Assembly (NCBI GenBank): GCA_900073065.1
Contig: FJOG01000002.1
Location: forward strand, 1,768,243-1,832,242
Direction of reading: 5' to 3'
DNA: 64,000 bases
Source of the DNA: Phialocephala subalpina
Lineage: Eukaryota > Ascomycota > Leotiomycetes > Helotiales > Mollisiaceae
This document shows, piece after piece, positions 12,417 to 25,199 of the stretch (its first letter is position 1; every line of letters starts with the position of its first letter). The notes under the pieces are model-generated. The model saw nothing but the letters and a program-made list of their open reading frames with translations, had not been told where the DNA came from and made no database searches. The position numbers and the translations under genes were made by a program.

Positions 12417-14206
12417 TAGCCTGGAGAACAATCACGGCTGTGAAGAAATGCAATGTTGAACCTTTGAATCATGGGATGGAAAGGATCAGATAAGAAGCAA
12501 CGATTGCATAAATGCGCAGAGGTAAAATGAGCGCTGTTGTGATGATTCAAGCTCGCTGAGGTCTGCGGATGGATGTTGCTCTTGACACTGTAATGGGCAC
12601 ACTGACGACCACAGTTGTTGAAGCTTTGCACCAGTGATTTCAGCAGCCTCAACGGGGGTCTGACGATAGCACTGGTGCTCTTGGAAGGGAACGCACAGAG
12701 TTCGATGGTTGTTGTGGATGATGAAGGCAATGAGAGAGGATAAGTGAGGGGTAAGATGAAGTTGAGAAAGGGAAGGCACGATGGTGCTTCAGCAAAAATT
12801 GCGGGGCTGCACAAAGCATCTCTCTTCAATTTAGACTCTTCTACTACTCAAGGAAGGAAAGACCTTCGGTCCAAGACATGAGAAGACTGCAACCTTGGAA
12901 TGACTCAGAATTCTCCTGAGCATCTCATGTGATAAAATTCCACGATATTGAAAGTCATCTCCAACCATCTGTGCACCACCGACGTTCTCCTTGAACTGCA
13001 TTGCTTGGTATATACCAGTCCAGGATTGGGCCGATGGAGAGAGGTATTTGCGTCCAAGGGGACAATGTCCTTGGTGCACTTTAGAGGCCACGGCATGAAG
13101 GATTTTGTCCTTCAGGCACTTGCATACCATCGACCGCAACAATTTGACCTTTGTACCCAATTTCTACAACAAAGTACGGATCGAACGGAAGGGTGTCTTC
13201 TTCCAGATATCAAATTTAATTCTGGCCTTGGAGGTCGAGCAGCTGGTACAATGCTCAGATAAACTATATTCGGGGAGTATTTTTGCAAGGACCTGGACCG
13301 GCCGTGCCTGGTATTGCAAATTGAGCCAGCCATCAACAATTTTGAAAGATCTTGAATGACAAATGGCTACTCTAGGAAAGTATCAAAAAGGATCTGAACA
13401 GTAACCAACAATCGATTTCCGATTCCAAGTCTACATCACGGCTATCTCCATGTGAAGGTCTCCAGACCCAGCCACGACCTTTGTCTGAGGAGCCGCCATT
13501 ACAGAGGACTTCCTGCCCAGCTTCCTCCAAGCCTTGAGCACACGACTCCTCCATCTCAGGCGCGTATGGACGTGTTCTTGTATCAGCACGCGACATGAAC
13601 ATTTGTGAAGATCTATCGGAATCTGAAGATCTCCAGCCACCTACAGACCTCAGACTTCGCTCAAGTCGCTTTCTCTGAGACTTGACGGCCAACAGCACTC
13701 CTCAAATAACTTCTCCGACACCAATGTTGTCGCAGTCAGCGATGACTGCCGCCACGGTGATATGTCGTTGTTATCAATTCTACGAGTCGCTAAATGTAAA
13801 CCTTGTCAACGCCATTTATTGGCTACCAATCCCTGAAAATAGATGCGGCCCAAGATTCTAGCACCAAAATAGGCGCTGGTGGTCAGCGGCAAGGTTCTGT
13901 CCCACCAATCACTTGTACTGGTACCGGTGCCCCAGACATGCTTGCTGCTATTCGCATCACTTTTTTTCGTTTCACAAACTCATAATCGACGAGTTATACT
14001 CACGATGGGCCCAATAATTGACCAGCGGTTGGCGCTGAAAACCTTAAGATCTGTAGCATTTCCGCATCCAGACTGCTCATCACATTTTTGCTAAAGGGAT
14101 GTGACATCTCTGCTCACTTTCCCCAGAATCACATCACTATCACACTTTCTGCCGGGCGCCTGAACCGTTTCGTCATTTTGCTCAGTTACTACTGCAAGCC
14201 TTCAAG
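12417..14206. other. Intergenic region, 1.8 kb
   Basis: Divergent space between the coiled-coil gene and the membrane-protein gene. Short frames at 12831-13160 and 13372-13698 (minus) and 12948-13359 (plus) have no domain, no family look and no splice partner. I see no gene here, only probable promoters at each end. Confidence 0.45.
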
Positions 14207-14944
14207 ATGAAGAAGGTTGTTTTCCTCAGCTTGATGCTGCAACTCTTCTTTCACATATCTTCGGCACAAGATTCCTCCTCTGCAACACCAACATCGACAA
14301 GTTCCGTATCATTAACTCCTCAAATGTCTGCAAGTGCTGTATCCTCCTTGTACTCGGTGCTGGCCACTTCATCACCACAACAGCCTGGCAGTGGTAAGTG
14401 ACTCTTGAATCCAAAATGTATCAACTGGAACAACAGGCTAACGACGTGTAGGACCTGCACCTGGCGATGTTGGATCATCTGCTGATGGTAGTTCCGGTGA
14501 TTCGAACGCTGGCGCTGCTGGCACCGATTCCAGTTCGATATCGATATCGAGAGGTGGGGTCATAGCTATTATCGTTTGTGCAACCTTCGTGTGTGTCTTT
14601 GGAGGTAAGCTTCTGCTGTTCAAGCAACTAAGGCTCTGATGATCTGACTCCTCATAGTTGTCTCCGCTATTCTATTCTATTTGGCCAAGAAGCGAGACTG
14701 GAAAGTCCGAGAGAGCATCCGCCGTTCCGCAAGACGTGTCGCCACAGCCTTGACTCCAAGAAGCGCGAGGTTCCCAAGAGACATCCATAGTAGACAAAGT
14801 AGACGAGGCTTGACCAAGATCGACGAGGTCCCGAACACGCCAAGGAACAGAAGTGCAGACGTGGAAAAGGGTGCTAAACAGATGTCGTTCGAGTTGACGG
14901 AGCCTCCGAAGAAATCGAGATGGGAAAGGAAGTCTGGCCGATGA
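14207..14944 (+). CDS. Secreted Ser/Thr-rich single-pass membrane protein
   Basis: Predicted plasma-membrane protein of 208 residues from exons 14207-14393, 14452-14604 and 14658-14944. Residues 1-20 or so are a signal peptide (KKVVFLSLMLQLFFHISSAQ). About 85 residues of Ser, Thr, Gly and Ala follow, suited to O-mannosylation. One hydrophobic helix (GVIAIIVCATFVCVFGVVSAILF) then precedes a strongly basic cytoplasmic tail starting AKKRDWKVRES. This is the layout of fungal WSC/Mid2-type wall sensors and of many uncharacterised membrane proteins, but it has no WSC cysteine domain, so a sensor role is only a guess. It converges on ENP2 with 118 bp between the stop codons. Confidence 0.8.
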
Positions 14945-15062
14945 CAGGCAGGACCTTCGTCGTTTAATGAGTCCAAGTTCATGTGATATAGACTTCTAGC
15001 ATCTTAGCGGGTTTGGATAGGGTACTGGGTCTTCGGGGTATATATTGGCGCAAAATATTTGT

Positions 15063-16988
15063 TCACAACTTCCTAAACACATTCCCACTTGCGCTTCGTC
15101 TACCTTCATCGCGCCTCCCCTTGCGTACCGGTTCCGATTTTTCGGGTTCTTTCGCTTTCTTTCCCTGTGGCGCGAATGTGACAGAGCGTTCACCAACAAC
15201 CTCGCCTCTGTTCTTCGAGACACGCCCAGCACCTTGCACCCGCGATCCTAGAGGCTTGTCTTGTCGCTGATGGCCAGATTTCTTGTATGAAGAGGATGAT
15301 ATGCGCATCTCTGGCTGGGGTTTGGCCTTCGGTTTGGTCCTTATCTCGTCGTCGTCCTCGCTGTCGCTGGCATCGCTGTCGACAGTCGGACCATTGGTAA
15401 TTTCGCCCACCTTAGTGCTGGGGTTCAAAGCCTGGAATTCTCGGCTTCTTTCATCTACAGCAAACTCCTCGTCCTCGAACAGCTTGCCGAAACGAGAATC
15501 GCCTAGTACTCCCATATCCTCATCAACCTTTTCTCTGCGCTCTTGTCGCTTGAGCACTTTGTCAACCAGATTTTGGTTGACCTTGACCTTCTTACTTCCT
15601 CTGATTCTGCTAGCTCTTTCCTTCTCAACCTTTTCCTTGACCCTCTTGGTTCTTTCTTCGTCCCAAATATACGGATTAGCGATGAGTCTTGCTTCCTCAT
15701 ACAGTCTCGAGGCAACAAAATAACCATGCATGTAAGGTCGTAGCAGATTGGTTGTTCCCACGAGATGGCCCAGATTCAAGGCCTTAAGTTCTGGCAGAGT
15801 CAAGAACTTGTAGTTGTCGTACGTCTCTGCAGGAGCTTCCTCTGCCATTTCTTCCACCATATTGTCCAGGAACGAACACCACTTGGGCGCCGGACTCAGT
15901 TGAGGAATGAAGAACGCATGCTGCTGCTTGCCTTCATTTGCAGTCAAGATCATACCACTGTTCTTGCACCATGCGACAGAGTTGATGTCGACTGCTGGCT
16001 CAACTGAAGTCCATGGCTTGCCATCTGCCTCGTCCCATAATTTGATGATGCGCTTATCCGCAGACAGAATCTTCTTCTCCTGGGAGGATGTTGTCATGTG
16101 CAGCAGCGTCTTGATTGGAAAGCCGTATCCTTGATCCTTACTCAAAATTGGCACCGGCCGTCTTAGGTCGAATATTTTCACCAGCCCTTCAGAAGACCCT
16201 GTGGCAAGCGACAATCCTGATCTGTCGAAATCGAGCGCAGTGATTTCTCCTTCCTGGCCAGCCAAAATGCCAACCCTTGACTTGGACCTAGGGTCCCAGA
16301 ACTCCACGGTCCCGACAGATGTGCCAAAAGCCAGGAGATTGTGACTCTCTTCGGCGACCGCTGCAGTATTCACGCTTCCAGTATTAATGCCTCCTTGCAG
16401 AGCTCCACCTCCCGCTGTAGTCATATCATCTCCGCCTACATCGACCTGATAAGGTTTCATGAACCTTCCAACTTCCAAATTCAGTCGGTACACTTCCCCA
16501 CTTCCCTCGCCATTGACACCGACGGCAGGAATCAAGGCTTCGGCCGAGTGTCTATCGTAGAGCAGATCTCGACCATATCTAGGAATTCGAGTCTGATAAT
16601 GGCAACCTCCGGCGGTATGGAACTCGAGCCTCCGATCGGTCTGTAGGTGAAGAGATTTGGTATAGTCTGAGGATAACAGAATGAAGGAGTGATTTAGAGA
16701 GGTCGTGTGTCGTGCGAAAGAGAGCGAAAGATGAGGAAGATAGTGCGTATGAATCTGCGGCTTGTATGTCCCTGTGCTCATCACCCATTCTCCATCTTCA
16801 CTGACTCTTATGCAAGAGCTTGCTTCCTCGAATTCGAAGTCCTGCAAAAGTTCGACTCGGTTTGCGTACTCGGGGTCATTCTTTAAGCTGCGCTTCCTCT
16901 TTCGAGCCAGCCAGTCTGGTAAGGGTCGCGCAGTGGATGCGCCGGAGATCGTGTAGACCGGCACATCATTGGCATTGGTGAGCTTCAT
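15063..16988 (-). CDS. ENP2: Ribosome biogenesis protein ENP2 / NOL10
   Basis: Nucleolar WD40 protein of the small-subunit processome, needed for 18S rRNA maturation. It is a single uninterrupted exon of 641 residues. The start MKLTNANDVPVYTISG is the typical family beginning. The first 350 residues form the WD40 propeller (LLAFGTSVGTVEFWDPRSKS, LATGSSEGLVKIFDLR). A NUC153 segment follows near residues 495-525 (DSRFGKLFEDEEFAVDE). The tail is charged and lysine-rich, normal for nucleolar factors. The length fits the family, about 640-710. It is transcribed divergently from MED13. Confidence 0.95.
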   Translation of the reverse strand: MKLTNANDVPVYTISGASTARPLPDWLARKRKRSLKNDPEYANRVELLQDFEFEEASSCIRVSEDGEWVMSTGTYKPQIHTHYLPHLSLSFARHTTSLNHSFILLSSDYTKSLHLQTDRRLEFHTAGGCHYQTRIPRYGRDLLYDRHSAEALIPAVGVNGEGSGEVYRLNLEVGRFMKPYQVDVGGDDMTTAGGGALQGGINTGSVNTAAVAEESHNLLAFGTSVGTVEFWDPRSKSRVGILAGQEGEITALDFDRSGLSLATGSSEGLVKIFDLRRPVPILSKDQGYGFPIKTLLHMTTSSQEKKILSADKRIIKLWDEADGKPWTSVEPAVDINSVAWCKNSGMILTANEGKQQHAFFIPQLSPAPKWCSFLDNMVEEMAEEAPAETYDNYKFLTLPELKALNLGHLVGTTNLLRPYMHGYFVASRLYEEARLIANPYIWDEERTKRVKEKVEKERASRIRGSKKVKVNQNLVDKVLKRQERREKVDEDMGVLGDSRFGKLFEDEEFAVDERSREFQALNPSTKVGEITNGPTVDSDASDSEDDDEIRTKPKAKPQPEMRISSSSYKKSGHQRQDKPLGSRVQGAGRVSKNRGEVVGERSVTFAPQGKKAKEPEKSEPVRKGRRDEGRRSASGNVFRKL

Positions 16989-17548
16989 GGTATACTTCGT
17001 TGTACAAGATCATGTCGCAACTCGAAGGCGAGGATTCGAATTTTTTTTTGGCCTTTGAAGATTCGGATGCGCCCGCACGCTAAAGTTTAGCGTGTTATTT
17101 AGTACGTGCGATCTAGACCCTGTAACTTTGGGACTTTGGGACGAAAATGCCTGGGCCGGGGGAAGCCAGGGGATACTAGCAATGTCTCGGCAGCCTCATC
17201 AGCCCTCACTTTGATCGACAAGTTTGCGATAGCATCACATCTCTAGCCTGCGAATGCTCGAATCCCCCGACTGCCTTCCTCATCATATACCACTCTTATT
17301 CTCCTCCTCTTCCGCACTGGCTGTCAGTCTCCTCCTGCTGAGATGGAGCCCCGCTCCTACTCTGGCTACGCAATTATAAGGACGAATTCCATCAACTCTG
17401 GCTGCTCAACCACTGCGCGCAGCAGCAGCAGCAGCACCAGAAAGTTGGTTGATGACCTGCGATCCTCCGAGAGATAGCTGCACTAGTATAGGGGTTGAGC
17501 GCCCAACAGGCGCGTGCCAGTCGAGTCCATGATTTGCACCTCTCAACA
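16989..17548. other. Divergent promoter ENP2 / MED13
   Basis: Non-coding 560 bp. It contains a T9 run at about 17041-17049 just upstream of ENP2 and a short (CAG)n tract near 17420. No open frame of interest. Confidence 0.5.
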
Positions 17549-20500
17549 ATGGAGCCCGGTGAATATCTTACCAATGTATTATCATCGGTCGGTTTCCGCA
17601 ATCTTGCTTGCTAGGATTGGGCTAACGTATCATGCAGAACGATTTCGCGTCAATAAAATACGAATACTTCGAGCCGCATAATTTGTCGTCATGGGCCGCC
17701 AGACGACAGCTCCAGAGGGCAGAGGCGGCATGGAGACAAGAAGGCAGACTGGTCCTTTGCGATCCTTATAGAGATGGTATTTGGGTCTTTGAAAGGTTCT
17801 CGAACACAACTTCAGACTACCCAATCAAAGAGGGCGAATCCTTAAGTCCTAGTGTGGTGGATGTACATGGAGTTGGGCTTGTGCAGAGAGACCAAGGGAT
17901 ATACGAGCCGGCGAGTCTGGCCAGGAGTAAATCTGCTATTCCGAACAACATCAATACACCTACCAGCAGTGCATCACCCTCTTCTTCGCTGGATAATGCA
18001 CTCCGAAACACCCAGGCGCTCAATGCAAGGTCAGCGCAGACCAACGTCCTTCTGAACGTCGGTCAGGAGCCACCCACTCCATCTCCCGGAGTAAAGTCAG
18101 ATCAATCCCCGTCTCAGAAAGATATCCACGAATATTTTATATCCGCAGTACTTGGCTCAATTGTTTACTTGCTCTGTCGAGATCATGGATTGGTTCCTTT
18201 GAATTCGAGGACTTTGATTCTGACTGCTTCAAAAACATTACCTCAGTCCCAATTAAGAATTGGGAATACGCAAATATGTAACGCAATTGAGCTTGCTACA
18301 TTGGACATCAGTTTAACGTCGTTGGGGAGTCTTGTGGTGAAGGCTATCACTGATCCTGCACCTGGCCTTCAGGCCTTGATCGGTACCTCAAGCTTGCTGA
18401 ATTGGACGGACATGGTTACTCCTGGGACAGCTTTATGGCTTGCTCCAAGTGGGAATGCTGCTAGATTTCACAGCCTCCCCGATGAAGCACGGTTTCCAAG
18501 CACATCCTCAATTGCACGACTTCAAGCGAGCCCTGGGAGACAGAGGTCTACTGGTTTCAACTCTCTTAGCGTTAAGTCCTGGCAGTCAAAGTGTCTGGAG
18601 TGGCTGTCAGTGAAGGGTCTTGATCCGGTTACCTTAGAGACTGGTGGGTGGGTCTTTGTCCAGATTTTTGGAGGGCAGTCTCCATATTCTAGCTCCGACT
18701 ATCAAAGCATTCCCATGTTGGAAGACCTAACAATTGTTCCTTGGCCAGCATTGCTATGCTTTCACACGTCAGGTTCCGGGAACCAGGACTATCAAAGCTC
18801 GAGAAGTACAGACACAGCCTCTCGTGATCCCCTCTCATTTGCGGAAGATTGGTTCCGAGGTAGAGACGAGAGAGCATCTATCTCATTGAAACGCCAAAAG
18901 GAGAGACAGGTAGCCGAAGCACTATCCAAGGAGCAAGCGGCTGTAGATGCTCGAGCGATGCAATCTCATACATATTCACCTATGGCTCTAAGACGAGGGA
19001 GCAATGCCGGTGCTATGTACCCTACACCCCCAGACGCTCCTCACCACCTCATTGGAGCTACACCGACATTTGACGGAAACGGCTCCACGCCTGGAAATCA
19101 GAATCTACATGCTCAACCCGAGTCCACCGCAGTTGGATTACCTGCTACGAGCGTAGGTGATGCCGTCGATATTGGAATCTGGAGCTCGGGAAAGAAGGAA
19201 CAGACAACCTCCAGCACGCACTATAACGAGCATGAAACCGAGAATGACAATTTGTTTGGTGACCTAGGTGGCGATCTGTTCGGGACTGATATTACCGACG
19301 CCGACTTCAGCTTCTTTGACGGCCCCGATGCACTAGACTTTGATCAGAAACATGCCTCTCCCACGCCTGCCTTGCTGCCTATGTCGGAGGATAACACTAT
19401 ATCGAATGTCAGAGCGGTAGAGGACAGCTCGAACGCTAATGCTCTCCAGGAGTATGATCTCTCGATGCCCGAACCAACTCTCGTGGAACGGTCCAATGCT
19501 CCGCACCAGTTTGACTCTACCATGGAGCGTGTCGATGTATCAATAGTGCAGCCATCTCCAGAACATACGAGCATCAAGACTCCCGACGAGCCACCTACTA
19601 GCTCGACAGCTGTAGCCCCTTTTGACAAGGAGGCCGTGTTTGAGCGACTTGTAAAAGCAAACGCTGATAGCACGCATCTCAATCAATCAAGAAGAGCCAG
19701 TCAGTTCAACACGATCGACTTCGAAACGTCTCTTCAAGCAGTAAACAAGAAATATAGCGTTCATGGGCCTTTCAATTTCAAGGTCCAAAAGAGTCGGCCT
19801 CGTGAGGACTTCTCACGATTACCGCAGACGGAGTACCTCAACAGGCGACGGAAAGCCCAGGATCATGGGGCTGAAATGAGTCACATTGCCCGGATACTGA
19901 TGGAGAAGGACCCATTTGACCAACAGAATGACAACGAACCTATGGATTATCTCTTGGATACCACTTTCGCAAGTCCTATTTCAGAGCAGGATGACAGTAG
20001 CCATACTACGGACAATCCCGCACTCCCACAAAAACTCGGTACTAAGCGCAAGTGGGAAGAGGTTGATGGGGATGACATGACCTCGTCGTTCGACGCTCTA
20101 GCTATGGATCTAGAGCGTCCTGTAAGCACGCCTCAGTCTTTGAATGGATCTCAGTTACCTCTGTTGGATGCAGACCCTGCGGACTGGTCATTGACGACAT
20201 ATTTCACCACAGCAGAACCTGACGTACAATCCACTGCGCTTTCAGACCATGAGCGTATTGCAACTGCACAAATCCTCGCCGATCAAGCTGTCTCAGGCAC
20301 GCTCAAATTTCCCGGCATTCCTCGATGTGAGCTTGCCTATCATAAGGCTTCGAGCACCAGAAAGCTCATTCAGAGATTGGTCAAAGCCACAAAGACTTGC
20401 TTGAAAGAGATCAGTCCTTGTACCATGCGAGCGTTCATCGACATCCAGGGCATACCGATTCTGAGTCAAGGACTTCGTCTTGCCTCCCGCCCAATGCCAA

Positions 20501-22152
20501 ATCCACGAGGACCAAGTGGCATAGATTCAAGACCAAACAGTCCATTTACAATACCTCCACCGCAACTTGAGATCCGGAGGTCAGATTCAAAGCTCTCGAT
20601 TCTCCCTGCAGCTATATCTTTCTGGGAGAATTTAGGGCTAGGCCCGGCAAAGGGTGCGAAGGATATCAATGCTGTCTGTGTATACCCTAACTTCGATGGC
20701 GTATACGCGAACGCCAACACATTCTTGGATCAGATGAGAAGCATATATGAATCCTCTAGGTTCGGCAATCATGACAGAATTCAATCGAAAGATATTGTCA
20801 ATGGCCTAATGCCCTTTGCTGTCGATTCGCAACCGCAAAATAGAGTACATCAATTGACAGTACTTAAAGATACAACTGGTAGACTGAGCAAGGTTCTGGC
20901 TTCTCTGAACTTAGAGGAAATGAATCTCGTTGTGTACTTTGCATACCCTGCAGGTAACAATGCACTTCTCGTGCAAATATGCTCTGCATTCCAACATCTT
21001 TTCAACATGTACCGGAAGTCCTTGTCAGAGAAGAAGATCAATGCCACCAACGAAATTGTTCTACAACTGATTCCTCTGGATTTTATGTCGTCTTTGACAT
21101 CAATTGTCGTACCGGTACCGGACGATTATTTCCGTCTTGCCATGGAGGTGTACGACCGATGTATAGATTTCACCTCTTCCTCGTCGTCGCCAGCTATCAT
21201 GCTGGAGCAACCACTTCCAAAGAACATTGACTTCAAATTGAATGCGGTTCCATCTGCATCGGTGCTCCAGGAAAATACTTGCCTTCATGTTGCCTATGCA
21301 CAGAGCATTGATGATCGCTGGATCACTGCAGTATGGACAGACAACAGAGGCACTCAACAGATGACTGCCTCGTATTGTCTAGGTCGAAAGAACGAGCCCA
21401 TATCAACGGCTTTTACAGTCGTAGCTAACGAAATTTGGGAGACCACTTTGGCATTTGTATCCAACAAAAAGATCCATTGGCGTATCATGATAGCCCGAGT
21501 AGGAGTGATGGATCCCTCGGAAATAGATTTCTGGACGGGTCTCGCGGCAACAGAATCAGACGCCCAGATCAGCTTGACACTCATAACAGTTCAGACAGAT
21601 CCGTCTTTACGTCTGCTCCCTGTACCTGTCACTCTCGGGCCAAGTGGAAATTCTACATACTCGGGAATTACTCCAGTATCGACGCCTCAAGCGTCTCAGA
21701 CATCCATCCTATCGCCGGAAAATGCGACTACACCAGTCCGCGAAAATAACAGTTCTGCCACAGCTGTCGATGGTCCACTTGAGCCAGATAGTGATGCAAG
21801 ACTCATCGACTACACCGATCAGAGTTGGGGAGTAGTCCTGTCTCACCGTTTGAACAACTCGAATTCTCTGATGGACCAGAATCTTGCTCTCATCAGTGGC
21901 TATCTTGTCAAACGTGGCGGATCAAATAGCGACGACCCTCCAGTTGTCATGGAGGTCAATATTGTATATAGTGAGGTTCTGGGGAATCCCCGAACTTTCC
22001 ATGAGTCTCTTCTTAGAGAGATCTTGGGTTATTATAGAGGACTTGGGACACTGGCCCGAGTCCGTGGTATGGTGGATGCTGTCAGGGACGTGAGGCCCTG
22101 GCATATTGCTGCTGCTGAAAAGGCAGTCAAAGCGTTATATATGTTAATGTGA
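17549..22152 (+). CDS. MED13: Mediator complex subunit 13 (kinase module)
   Basis: Large subunit that links the CDK8 kinase module to core Mediator (Srb9/Ssn2 in yeast). A 27-nt first exon (17549-17575, MEPGEYLTN) joins to one long exon, 17638-22152, giving 1513 residues, the normal size for filamentous fungi. The N-terminal Med13 domain begins right after the splice (NDFASIKYEYF). The middle third is low-complexity and includes the acidic segment FGDLGGDLFGTDITDADFSF. The C-terminal 600 residues form the conserved Argonaute-like MID/PIWI part, with SLTSIVVPVPDDYFRLAMEV, and GYLVKRGG near the end. A start at the in-frame ATG 17632 would lose only the short first exon; I prefer 17549 because the intron has a good branch point (GCTAAC). 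Confidence 0.93.
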
Positions 22153-23239
22153 TCGAAGTAATGAACATCTTCAAACTCGGCCTTCAGTAGGCGTGGCTGG
22201 CGTGAAAGCGGCTAATCTCGCGTCGACCTTCGAAGTTGTCGTCTCTGTGACAGTGGGTGGTTGCGGTCACGAAGTTAGGAAGCGTTCACGTGAGTTATAT
22301 TCTCAGATTTTCAGTTGTCATCAATTTTCAATTTCTTGCCTCCCAAGTTCAATACTCTTTCACCGAAGTGAAGTCTCATCTGATGTGGCTATAGACTGAT
22401 AGTCTAGGCGATGCCAAATGTTACCAACAAGTTCGCTTACTCTTGTCATGTCATGTTATGCTTTACATCTTGAATGTCCGGACCTCTTTAGAACCTCCGA
22501 GCCGCCATTGCGGATTTCATGTTTGCAACAGCTGATTTACAGAGTTCTTTGGAACGATTGCCACTTCCTCTATATGGAAATGCCGCTGAACAATATTCCC
22601 GGCTGCTCCGTACGTCATCGAGCGTTGTTCTATACTCCGTGTACAAATGCCTACTCAAAATCCCCAGAATCGGCCCTTCTTGCGGCTCACTAGCAAAGGA
22701 CCGAAGGTCTTTCACATCAGGTGGGATATCTCTTTACCTATAGCTGTCTTTACTTGCTTTTATTTTGATCTTCTAAGCACCTTACATTCTTTGAACGTCG
22801 GATGGCCGCGGCATCCGAGTCACGATCGACTCAGGATTAGTCATCTTGAGAAGAAAGAACCAAACACCGAATAGCGTTTGCCTCATCAACGGATGTACCG
22901 GAATCATCTTGAGGAGAGTTCTGTGGGGTACTCCATCGTAGACGGTGAGAATGCGGATATGACAGCCCCATGTCTTACCTGATGACCACCACAAACGAGA
23001 CGCGGTGCGAATCAGTGATCGATACGCCCGAGAACAGTCTCCATGGATTGTAAATCCTGGGACATTCAGGAATTGGGAGGTGGGATTGGGTCTTGTGCCC
23101 GAGAGAATTTCTCTATGCCTTAATTCGGTATGAGGTGACTCCTGTGAATGAACCTTAAAAGGTCGGAAAGCCCTCGTGGTTTTGAGTCGGACATTTCATG
23201 TACGGGCTCTCACCTTTCATCAGTATATTGGACATCATC
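22153..23239. other. Intergenic region upstream of hexose transporter
   Basis: About 1.1 kb without a credible gene. Short frames (22418-22874) show no domain. The right side should hold the transporter promoter; I could not pick out a defined regulatory site. Confidence 0.45.
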
Positions 23240-25199
23240 ATGGGAAAATTATCAAAATATGCGGCTCAATTGCCCTTTTGGCATAGGAAGCAAAGCTCTT
23301 CTGACACAGAAGGTTCTCATAGTGAGAAGCAGAAATATGTCGGTCCTTACGACAATAGCCCCATCCCTCGCGTTACCATCCACTCCTTTATTATGGGTGT
23401 GTTTGTATCAATGGGAGGATTCATCTTCGGGTATGATACTGGACAAATTTCTGGTTTCCTCGGTATGGCAGAGTTTCAACAGCGATTCGGTCAACACCAC
23501 TCAGATGGAACCTTTTACTTCAGCAATGTTCGATCAGGTCTGATTGTCGCCCTGGTGAGTAATCTGAACACGCTTTTGATGATTCACTCTAACTACTGTA
23601 GCTTTCAATTGGTACATTAATGGGAGCTCTCATCGGTGGACCTGTGGCAGATAGATTTGGACGAAAATGGAGTATCTTCGGCTGGTGCTTGATCCTACAT
23701 GTAGGGTTGATTGTTCAAATGACTTCTGCAAACCACAAATGGTATCAAAGTACGTTACACCTATTGATATTCTGAATTATAGATACTAGCGGTAGAACAG
23801 TCGTGGTTGGCCGATGGATTGCAGGTCTTGGTGTTGGCGCTTTATCATTACTCGTCCCAATGTACCAGAGTGAGAGTGCACCAAAGCAAATCCGAGGTGC
23901 TTTGATCAGGTTCGTATTCTGCTAACGATTGGCCTAACCTTCTAACATCTTGCAGTACTTACCAACTGTTCATTACATTGGGAATCTTTGTTGCAAATTG
24001 TATCAATTTTGGAACCGAAAAGAAGACCGATACCAGTTCTTGGAGAATCCCAATGGGCATTTCCTTCATCTGGGTCGCAGTGCTCGGCTTTGGAATCATA
24101 TTCTTCCCTGAAAGTCCTCGATACGATTACCGCCACGGACGTGTCGATGTCGCTAAGGCAACTATGATCAAGCTATACGGAGTTCCTGAGAATCATAGAG
24201 CCGTTGCAGAAGAGCTTGCAGAGATCAAGGAGAAATATGAAGAGGAGCTATTGCACGCGAACCAGAAGTGGTGGGAAATCTTCACTGGACCGAGAATGCC
24301 GTATCGAATTGCTTTGGGAGTTACTCTACAGGCGCTGCAACAACTCACTGGTGCTAATTACTTCTTCTACTATGGTACGGTCATCTTCAAATCGACTGGT
24401 ATCAACAACTCCTATGTCACGCAGATGATTCTAGGTGGTGTCAATTTCGGTACAACCTTCCTCGGTCTATACGTTGTCGAGCACTTCGGTCGTCGCAAAT
24501 CACTCATCTTCGGAGCTTTCTGGATGTTCGTATGCTTTATGATCTTCGCCTCCGTTGGCCACTTCGCTTTGGATCGGACCGTACCGCAGAATACACCACA
24601 TGCCGGTAAAGCCATGATTGTCTTCGCCTGTCTGTTCATTCTTGGGTTCGCTTCAACATGGGGTCCAATTATTTGGACAATCTGTGCAGAGCTCTATCCC
24701 TCGCGATACCGCTCCAAGGCAATGGGTATGTCAACAGCATCGAATTGGTTCTGGAATTTCTTGCTTGCGTTCTTCACGCCATTCATCGTTGGAGATATCG
24801 ATTTCCGATACGGATATATCTTTGCTGGCTGCTTGTTCCTCGCAGCTGGAACGGTCTACTTCTTCGTTATCGAAGGTCAAGGTATGCAAACTGTAATGCG
24901 ATTAAAGACATTCATCGCTAACTCTGAACAGGCCGTACACTTGAAGAGATCGACACCATGTATATCTTACATGTTGATCCTAGAAAGAGTACTCAATGGA
25001 TTGCTCCACCGCCAGAGGAGCTGATCACCACCGAGAGAATTGCTCGTGGAGAAGTTGCTGGCACGGGGGCTGACCTTGAAGCGAGTGACAGTGCAAGAGC
25101 CAGAGCTAAGGAGACGGCACCTGGTGAGTGTTATTCTCGACTCTGTTCTGTAACATCGCTGACTAGCGTATAGGAGGCACTGCAGACCACGCAGAATAA
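23240..25199 (+). CDS. MFS hexose transporter
   Basis: Plasma-membrane sugar/H+ symporter of the major facilitator family. Six exons, 23240-23554, 23602-23749, 23801-23909, 23956-24881, 24932-25123 and 25174-25199, give 571 residues with 12 expected membrane helices. Family signatures are all present: [12 protein letters not shown] in helix 1, DRFGRKWS after helix 2, [17 protein letters not shown] before the central loop, [13 protein letters not shown] in helix 7, FGRRKSL, and [13 protein letters not shown]. This fits the fungal high-affinity glucose/monosaccharide transporter group; the exact sugar cannot be told from sequence. The tail is acidic and lacks introns of odd size. No metabolic gene partner is next to it. 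Confidence 0.92.

Noticed and set aside
12831..13698. Short minus-strand frames upstream of the coiled-coil gene
   Set aside because: No domain, no splice partner, and low-quality starts; treated as non-coding.
23750..23782. 33-nt intron ending at the first TAG in the hexose transporter
   Set aside because: Too short to splice; the acceptor at 23800 gives a 51-nt intron and the family sequence WYQ-I-VVGRW.
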